Part shown: positions 48,901-64,000 of the stretch, one piece after another
Layout: each line of letters opens with the position of its first letter
Numbering within the stretch: position 1 is the first letter of the stretch
Assembly: GCA_018697195.1 (NCBI GenBank)
Contig: CM031878.1
Coordinates: 37,457,600 to 37,521,599 of the forward strand
From: Certhia americana
Lineage: Eukaryota; Chordata; Aves; Passeriformes; Certhiidae
Direction of reading: 5' to 3'
Length of the DNA stretch: 64,000 nt
Program-made: the position numbers and the translations under genes
The notes under the pieces: model-generated
Told to the model about the DNA's origin: nothing
The model's database searches: none
What the model saw: the letters and a program-made list of their open reading frames with translations, nothing else

Positions 48901-51900
48901 AATGCATGCTTAACCTGGGCCCATGTAGTTATTCAGCAGTTATGCTCCAAATTTGCTGTCTCTAGTGCTGTAAAACAGCACTTCCAAATCCTACCAAAGG
49001 CAGAGAACACTGTGTTTTTAATGAAGTGAGCTAGATTTGGCACTGGTGATTTTCGTCCATTACTTTCACAAGAATGCTGTGATTGTTGCTGTAGCACAAA
49101 GTTCTAACATATTGTATTTCCACATTAAACAAAACCAGTATGAAAGTAATTACAAGCAGTGACCTTCAGTTCAGCATGTTTTAAATAAAGCGGCATGGAT
49201 TGAATTGTTAGGTCATAGACTTTATTTTTCCTTTAAGGAAGAGGGGTTGGAGACAGCTATAAGTATTTGGCTAGAAGTTAGCTGTACAAAAAGAAAAATA
49301 AAATGTTTGTCACTGTCTTGTCTCCCCTCTCCAGTGATTGAATCTGTATACTATGCTCTCAGATTGGACAGCATACAGCTACAGTCTTCTCTGTCTTCAG
49401 AGTTAGATCTATATGCATGTAGTAATCCAAAGAAAAATTATTTTAGTATGTTTTTAGATACTTGTGGATTGAAATTAGAAAAGAAATGTGAAAATCCATA
49501 CATAACAGAATTTCTGTAAGTGAAATATCTTGGCAAATGCAGGAACTTCAGAAGGTTGGTACTTTAATTGTGGCATTACTTAAAGTCAATTGAGTTGGAC
49601 CCAAAAGCAAGTGGGTAGGTACATGTCCAAGAATTCCCACTGAAATAGTATTGCTTAAGAAACAGTTTCTTTTTTTAATACATGTGAGAAGAGAAGATGT
49701 AGGAGTGGGGGAGACAGATAGTTTCTATATTGATGCTGGTTATACCGCAAGATTTGTAGATTAATCCTTTTACCCATGTTACAGATTGATGGGTAACTGC
49801 ATTATGTGCCATCTGCTTAACTGTTTAACATCTGTTTAACTGTTAAGTTAAACTTAGTCTTTGTGCATATATGCCTTTACGTTTTATTTATTCATTAAAA
49901 GACTTCTAACAAGTAATTAACAAGCTACCTAAATTAAAGGGAGTAAATAAGCTTGAAAGCAGCAGGATTGTATTTTTAATGAGGTGTGTAGAATCTTCAA
50001 ATTAATAGCTTGGATTACTGTTTATTCCCTCTTTTGGTAGATTAAAATATTTGTTTAAAACCCTATGTGTTAACTTGAACATGCAATGACTCCATCCATT
50101 TTATACATCCATAGTTGGAAACATAATAGGTTCTGAAGAACTATTTCTGTCCACACACTAAATAAGCCCTACTGAGTATTAAAAGTCCTGGGTGAGTCTG
50201 AACATTGTATTTGGGATTCAACACTCTATTTAGTCCAGATTAGAAGCGTAATTGTCAGGGCAATTTGGGTTTGGTTGGGTTTTTTTCAGTTATGTTTTTG
50301 GCGTGCTTTGCCATTTTATTGTGAAGGTGAGCTAGGTAAGCTGGAAGGAAAGTGAGTGTCAAGCAGAGAACATAGTATAGGCAGCAAGAGGGTGATTTGG
50401 AGAAGGACATCTCTCCAAATCTCTCCCTTTCATCTCTCATTAGGAGAGACCTTGTGGGGAGTACTGATTCATTTAATTGAGCTTCAGGAAGAGATCTGAA
50501 TACTTGGCCACCATGCTGGAGTCAGGGGAATGTGTAAGGACAGGAAAGAGCAGTAGCAACGAGAGCAGAGGTGAAAGGAATGAGGAGAAATTTGTAATTT
50601 TTCCAAGTTTTGGATAATAGTGGCTTGAAGACCAAGATTTAGTGAGATACAAGAGAAGGTTGACTTACTTGCAAGTGCTTAAGCGGTGGATGAAGGTGGT
50701 AGGTCTTAAAAATCTGGAATTGAGACACCTGAGTGAGGAAAAGAAATCTGACATTAGTGAAAATAATTAGGAGGAATCCTTTGTATTAAAAGAGCACAGT
50801 GAATGGGATGAAGCAGACTAAAGCTGGTAAACACCAGAGACAAACAGCCTAAGAAACCATACAGCTTGTTCAAAACTTAGTTTTACTGGAAAATCAAGGG
50901 CAAGCAAGTGGTGTTTCATTTTATTGCAGGATTTTGACTGAGAAAGACTACAAACCATACAGCAGAAGAAATGGAGCACCTTGCACAGAGAGAGCAAGAC
51001 TAGTGTATCCCGTGTATTGTAACTGGGGAGCCAGTCAGCGCCATGGGGGGAGAAAGGACAGGAAAGGGAATACTCGGAGGTGCTATGCTCCAAACTCTTT
51101 TAAATCTTGGACTTGCCAGATTTGTTCCCCCTACCATTATTTCTAATCAGGAGGTGGAATAAACACATGAAATGGTGGCAGCTGTGTGTTAAAAGTAACA
51201 AAACACTTTATACGAAGGTCTTCATTTGAAAGCAGGCGCAGTATTACGTTTAACAGATGGGAGCAATTTCTGTGAATCTTCAAGTGCCTCCTGGAATGAT
51301 TCTATTGTATCAGTGTTCAAAAGAGAAATCTACCCAGAGAGGTAGTTTGAACAATTCTGTGTGATTTCTTGAATCTTCTCATGTATTCACTAGCATTAAT
51401 TTTTACACTTTTACATAGCATTTCGTATGAAGCTGTGTCATGTCTTGATCATAAGATAATTATTTCATGTGTGGGTTTTTTCATTTACTTTGCATATGAG
51501 TTTTATAGATCCCTCTTCTATTCAGTATGAAAAAGAAGACTATAAAGGTTATTTTGAATGCCATAAGAAATTTGAAGAGAAGTTGGGAAAACAGAAATCA
51601 AATTAATTTTATGATTATGTAAATTGAGGGAAATTGAGCCATTGGAAGGTCTTTTTGCCCATAAAAAAGATGAAAAGTCAATAAAAATGTTAACCTGAAT
51701 TTGAGACTAACTATTGAAGTATATAGAAATACAAAATTTAGGCAGCATACAAGGTTAAGCTAAAGGGCTCATCAGAGGCTTAAAGATGCATCTTTCTTGC
51801 ACAGCATTGTCTTCTGAGCAGGTGCTTTCCAAAGGACTTTGTGAAATTTCTATGACTTGTTACCTGCCAATTTGAGTTTGTGGATGTTAACTCTTATGTA

Positions 51901-52275
51901 AAGTCCTAGGTAAACTTCATTGTCTGATATTTTTAAACAACTATGAAATGGCTTCATAAGCCTTGACTGTCTCACAGTTACATGCTTTGTGTGTCAGTTT
52001 AGATAATAAATATTTGTTGAAATACTGTACATATTGGAAAACAGAGCTTTCTATTATTTGCTGTAACTCCCATATTCTTCCTCATTCTTTTGAACAATGG
52101 TGTCTTTAAATAGAGATAAATTTGAGTTCTATGCAAATAAATTCTTCAGAGGTGATGGTCTTATGATTTGTTTATATTAAATTTGTGATACATGTTTCTG
52201 TTTTAATGCTTCATTGTAATTTAATATCTTTGCCTTTATTTTGGCAATCGAAAGGGTCTTGAACATTAACAATGT
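42909..52275. other. Intronic DNA, no gene recognised
   Basis: AT-rich intron without recognisable exons or transposons. It contains T13 at 46845-46857 and a small imperfect palindrome at about 45244-45269 ('aagacatcc' / 'ggatgtctt'). Segment 45300-45600 is GC-richer with overlapping frames on both strands, but none resembles a protein family. Confidence 0.5.
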
Positions 52276-52277
52276 CC

Positions 52278-52722
52278 TTAAATTCATATAATGTGCTGAG
52301 TTGGAAATGACCTGTCAGGATCATTGAGTCCAGCTCCAGGCCCTGCACAGAACATCTTCAAGAAACATGCCATGTTTGCCATGCAGGTGTCCAAATGCTT
52401 CTGGAACTCTGTCAGGTTGGTGCGGTGACTACAGCCCTGGGGACCCTGTTCCATTGCTCAGACACCCTCCTGATATGCAACCTCCCCTGATACAACTTCA
52501 GTCCATTCCCTCAGGTCCTGTCACTGTCACCACAGAGCAGAGATCAGTGCCTGCCCCTCCTCTTCCCCTCATGAGGAAGGTGTCACTGCAGTGAGCTCTG
52601 TCCTCAAGACTTCTCTGGGCTGAACAGATCAAGTGGCCTCAGCTGTTCATCATTCAGCTCCCCCTCAAGACCCTTCTCCATCCTTGTGGCCCTCCTTTGG
52701 ATGCTCTCTAATAGCTGAATGT
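52278..52722 (-). mobile_element. CR1 LINE 3'-end fragment, minus strand
   Basis: Reads as CR1 in reverse complement. Its 3' end is at the left ('gagttggaaatgacctgtcaggatcattgagtccagctcc' style text from about 52298). The body includes the complementary 'ctgttccattgctcagacaccctcct' and 'ttctctgggctgaacaga' blocks. It is truncated at the right, near 'ggatgctctctaatagctg'. No coding capacity. Confidence 0.85.
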
Positions 52723-52739
52723 CTTTCTTATATTGTGTA

Positions 52740-52741
<2 letters not shown>

Positions 52742-52781
<40 letters not shown>
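52742..52781. repeat. (AT)20 microsatellite
   Basis: Twenty uninterrupted AT dinucleotides between two CR1 fragments of opposite orientation. Likely polymorphic and able to extrude as a cruciform. Confidence 0.97.
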
Positions 52782-52783
<2 letters not shown>

Positions 52784-52825
52784 TTATATAATGTGAACAT
52801 TGTTTACTTGTTCCTATGCTGTAAT

Positions 52826-53258
52826 GCCAGGAACTGTATACTGACAGACTGAGAGAATTGGGGCTGTTCAACCTGGAAAAAAGAAAATTCTGCAGGGACC
52901 TTACAGCAGCCTTTCAATACCTGAAGGGGGCTTAGAGGAAGGCTGGAGAGGGATTTTTCATGAGGGCATGTAGAACAATTCATGACAAAACAAGAAAAAT
53001 GGCTTTAAACTGAAACAAGGAATTCTTAGAGTAGACATTAGGAAGAAATTGCTTATTGTGAGGGTGGTGAGGCACTGGAGGAACTGGTTTCCCAGAGGAC
53101 TTGTGGACGTCCCATCCCTGGAAGTGTTTAATGCTAAGTTGGATGGGGCTTTGAGCAGTCTGGTTTAGTGGGAGGCGTTCCTGCCTGTTGCAGGGGAGTT
53201 GGAACTTGATGTTTAAGGTACCTTCCAACCCAAACTGTTCTATGGTTCTATTAATGTG
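52826..53258 (+). mobile_element. CR1 LINE 3'-end fragment, plus strand
   Basis: Starts near 'ctgagagaattggggctgttcaacctgga' and continues through 'tacctgaagggggctt', 'agacattaggaagaaatt', 'gtgaggcactggaggaactgg' and 'ccctggaagtgttta'. It ends at 'ccaacccaaactgttctatggttctatt', a typical CR1 terminus. 5'-truncated and non-coding. It belongs to a different subfamily from the minus-strand fragment just upstream. Confidence 0.9.
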
Positions 53259-53400
53259 TGGTGCATCTTGACTCACCTAAACATTCCTTTAAAATGGTGA
53301 AGCAAACCACAGTTCAGCCATATCTAATTAAATATCAAGGAGTTGGACTATGCAAGGAAAATACAAATAGCTTCTGTTTTGAACCATGAATCAATGCACC

Positions 53401-53808
53401 CAGGTGACTGAGAACAACCACAAAACCAGAGCTGAAATGCAAAGAGCAAATGTACTCCATTACCCTGCTAACTGTAGAAACCTGAAACAAGGCTGGGCAG
53501 CAGAGACAGAACGAGGGCACAGGCTCAGTCCAATCCTAGCAGGCAGCAGGGCTGCTGCTGTGCCCATTTATCCAGGGCCTGTGCACGCATAATTTAGCAC
53601 CATGCTGTGATCTCCCTGTGCTTTTTATGGTCTCTGCTTTGATCTCTCTCCCAATGGGGAGCTCAGGCATGTCTGGGGAGGGCCTACAAGTCTCTGTAAA
53701 CACCTATGTTATCTCTACACAGAAATTCTACTTCTCCAAACAGATAAACAGCAGTAGGTTTAATATATGGTTTCTGACACTGATATTCTCCAGGCCTTGG
53801 TATTCCCA
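53401..53808 (-). repeat. Dispersed 408-bp repeat, copy B (LTR-like)
   Basis: Reverse complement of 4248-4655, equal length, about seven substitutions by eye. By the promoter-like reading of copy A (inverted CCAAT then TATA-like box), this copy is minus-oriented, so antisense to DAPK1. Beyond 53808 similarity to copy A becomes patchy ('cttgagtga', then 'ttcccttttaaccctt') and is lost by about 53865. Left of 53401 only 'tgaatcaa' is shared, at different spacing. Confidence 0.8.
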
Positions 53809-53865
53809 GCTTGAGTGAATCTACCATCTTCCTTGCCATTCTTTCCCTTTTAACCCTTTCCTCTG

Positions 53866-55700
53866 AACACAGAACTTACATCACTTTTTGTTCAAGTGTT
53901 TTCGTAACTTTGAATCACATAATAAACTATCTCTGACTCCATTTTTCAGAATTCCTTCCTCTCTTCTCCCCCCTTCAAGGTCACATGGGAACACTTGGGA
54001 ATAACACTGAGGAGATCTACTTGTAGCTCCATGTGTAAAATTAGTATAACCTAGGAAATCCTGAAATCCTGTTTAGTTTTGAGCTGTGAATTGAAACTAT
54101 GCCATTTTTAAAAGGAAAAAACTTGTGAAGGCACTCTCCTTGGATAAAAGAGAGGGCTGCATTCTTCTCTGGTTGCATAGCAGCCATGCTTGGCAAGGGC
54201 TATGCATTAGCCTTCAGACAAACTACAGCAGGAGGATGAAAATATTGCAGGCATTTTGACTTTTAATTTCTTTTTCAAGGTTCTATGTTTCTAATTAAAA
54301 CCCTTTTCAGGGACAGAAACTCAGTTACTTCTTATGATAAAATATATCAAGTATCTATTCACTTCATGATATAGTGTGTATAAAATAAACAGTAAACAAA
54401 ATATAATCCATTCATATTTTTTTATCCTGTTTTTAAAGTCCTCACTGTAATATATACAGAGATCCTGTGCATATTTATGTGTACACAGAGAGTGGCTGAA
54501 ACTTGTGCTTTATTTTAGAGCTCAGCTTAATTACAAGATTGAATTTTTTCTAAGCTTCTCATTTGTAAATGCAAAGAATTCTTCAGTCATCTGCAGTTGC
54601 TGTTTACTGCCAAATTGCAGGTAGCAGAGCCTCATCTCTGCCTGATAGACTGTACTAGTTAATAAGTGCTTTTCAGCTCTGCAAATGTATGCACAGGTGT
54701 GTGCATGCATTCTCTCTCCAACTGGTTAACTTGTTTGACATTAAGTATATTGGAAAAACTTTACAGTGGTTCTCTCAGTAGAATAAGAAAATCTCGAGCA
54801 GGTGCTGATCCTTTAGGTGAGGGTGTTGGAGAAGGGACATGGAAAGTTGTTCAGGCATATTTGGTCTTGCTTTTGACATACAGGCACAGTATGTAGCTGT
54901 CTTTCTTCATCCCCTTCTCTCTTAGCCAGCCAGAGCAATCTGATTAATCTGCTCACACTTAACTAATTACTGTACTGAGGAGCTGTGTTCAGTGAGATGT
55001 GATCTTGACCAAATCCATAAGTGGATAAATGGGCTCCATAGGGAGCCTTGGCAGTGTCAGGCACTTGCCTTTTTAAATGTGTGGCACAGAAAGTAGTTTA
55101 ATTCTATGATAAAACACCCTCACAGTAAGAAATTAAAACAGTTGGTACTACTAAGTACTGCATACACATACATGTCTGTACACGGACAAAATAATAGTCT
55201 CTGGTCTTTTCATCTCTTCTTCTCTTCCTTCCCATCTCCAATATAACTATTCCTCTAAAACTTTTCATACACTACTTTGAACAATATGAAGCATTTAATA
55301 AATAATAATAGAAAACAGTAAACAATGTATGTTTTTCTGAGCTGCCTTATTTAGATCTATCATAAAATTTTTTATCATGCTCTTGTGTCTTCCCTTAGGA
55401 CTAGTGGCTCTTCTGCGTATCTGAAAAAACAGTGAAGAAAAGCACTTTTCTGTAAGCTTAGCTAACATCTAGAGAAGACTGTTAGCAACCTAAAGAAATT
55501 ACAGAAATCCGCAGAGCAACAGAAACCTCCAATTTCATCAGTGTTATGTACTGAGGTTGACAACACAAAAGGATTTCTGCAGGATATAAATACATAGCTA
55601 AAAGGCATGATGATTTGTTTTTAAAATAACCAAACCACAAAAATATAAGGCACAAGCTTTAAAATGCTGGGGAAAATAATAGATTGGACAAATTCTCTAC
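53866..55700. other. Intronic DNA, no gene recognised
   Basis: Unique-looking AT-rich intron sequence between the 408-bp repeat and the solo LTR. An AATAAACTAT string near 53921 is not tied to any recognised element end. Confidence 0.45.
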
Positions 55701-55707
55701 TTTTTTA

Positions 55708-56143
55708 TGCCTGGTTTCAGCTGTATTGGAGTTAGTTTTCTTCTTAGTAGCTCATACAGTTCTGTGGTTTGGATTTAGCATGAGAATGATGTTGGTAACG
55801 CACTGAGGTTTTCCATTGCTCCTCATCAGTGCCTACCTTAAGGCAAGGACTTTTCAGCTTCCTGTGCTCTGCCAGCCAGCAGGTGCACAAGGAGCCGGGA
55901 GCACCTGCTCAGCCAGGACAGCTGACCCAAACTGGCCAGTTTGGGGCCATGTCATAGCATACCATGAAAATCATACGCAGAGGGAATTTATTCTAAGAGG
56001 GTTTTTTTACATCATTGCCGCTATTAAACTGTTCTTATCTTAACCCTTGAGTTTTTAATTTCTTTTCCTGTTTCTCCTCCCCATCACACCATGGAGGGGC
56101 TGGGAAGACGTACTTGATTGCCATCTGGGGTTAAGTCACAACA
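55708..56143 (+). mobile_element. Avian ERVL-type solo LTR, internally deleted
   Basis: Begins 'tgcctggtttcagctg', continues 'ggagttagttttcttcttagtagct', 'tcaaggact'-like and 'ttttcagcttcctgtgctctgccagc', 'ggacagctgacccaaactggcca', then 'ctattaaactgttcttatctt' (ATTAAA 56023-56028), and ends 'ctggggttaagtcacaaca'. These are successive blocks of a common bird LTR. Relative to the form I know, the stretch with the TATA box and the ATT-repeat before the polyadenylation signal is largely missing. It has TG...CA ends but no confirmed target duplication. No internal retroviral genes adjoin. Confidence 0.8.

Positions 56144-64000
<7,857 letters not shown>

Overview
This window is vertebrate nuclear DNA, almost certainly from a bird. 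Three things show it: chicken-repeat-1 (CR1) LINE 3' ends in both orientations, LTRs whose text matches avian ERVL-type elements, and a large-intron protein-coding gene behind a sharp CpG island in otherwise AT-rich sequence. The one gene supported with certainty is the 5' part of DAPK1 (death-associated protein kinase 1) on the plus strand. From general knowledge, DAPK1 is Z-linked in birds; the sequence itself does not prove this.

Layout. Positions 1-21.5 kb are upstream intergenic DNA with no recognisable gene. They hold long homopolymer and low-complexity tracts, two CR1 fragments (about 2.51-3.08 kb), one copy of a 408-bp dispersed repeat (4.25-4.66 kb) and an LTR-like element (about 7.47-8.04 kb). 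A CpG island at about 21.58-22.72 kb carries the DAPK1 promoter, a predicted non-coding exon 1 and exon 2 with the start codon at 22696. A 39.3-kb intron (22758-62090) follows. It contains a possible decayed pseudogene (29.6-30.5 kb), an ERVL-type LTR with an expanded 40-bp minisatellite and an assembly gap (about 32.03-33.32 kb), a roughly 1-kb CR1 LINE (41.9-42.9 kb), a divergent CR1 pair around an (AT)20 tract (52.3-53.3 kb), the second 408-bp repeat copy in inverted orientation (53.40-53.81 kb) and a solo LTR (55.71-56.14 kb). Coding exon 3 is at 62091-62312, and the window ends inside the next intron.

The two coding exons join in frame to give residues 1-94 plus two bases of codon 95. 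They cover the kinase N-lobe: glycine-rich loop, catalytic Lys42, the DAPK-family basic loop, alpha-C Glu64 and the strand leading to the hinge. The rest of the gene lies downstream.

No new biological system was found. The observations most worth checking are the nearly identical 408-bp inverted repeat pair spanning the DAPK1 promoter, the minisatellite that has grown inside an LTR and is interrupted by Ns, and the small upstream ORF in the DAPK1 leader.
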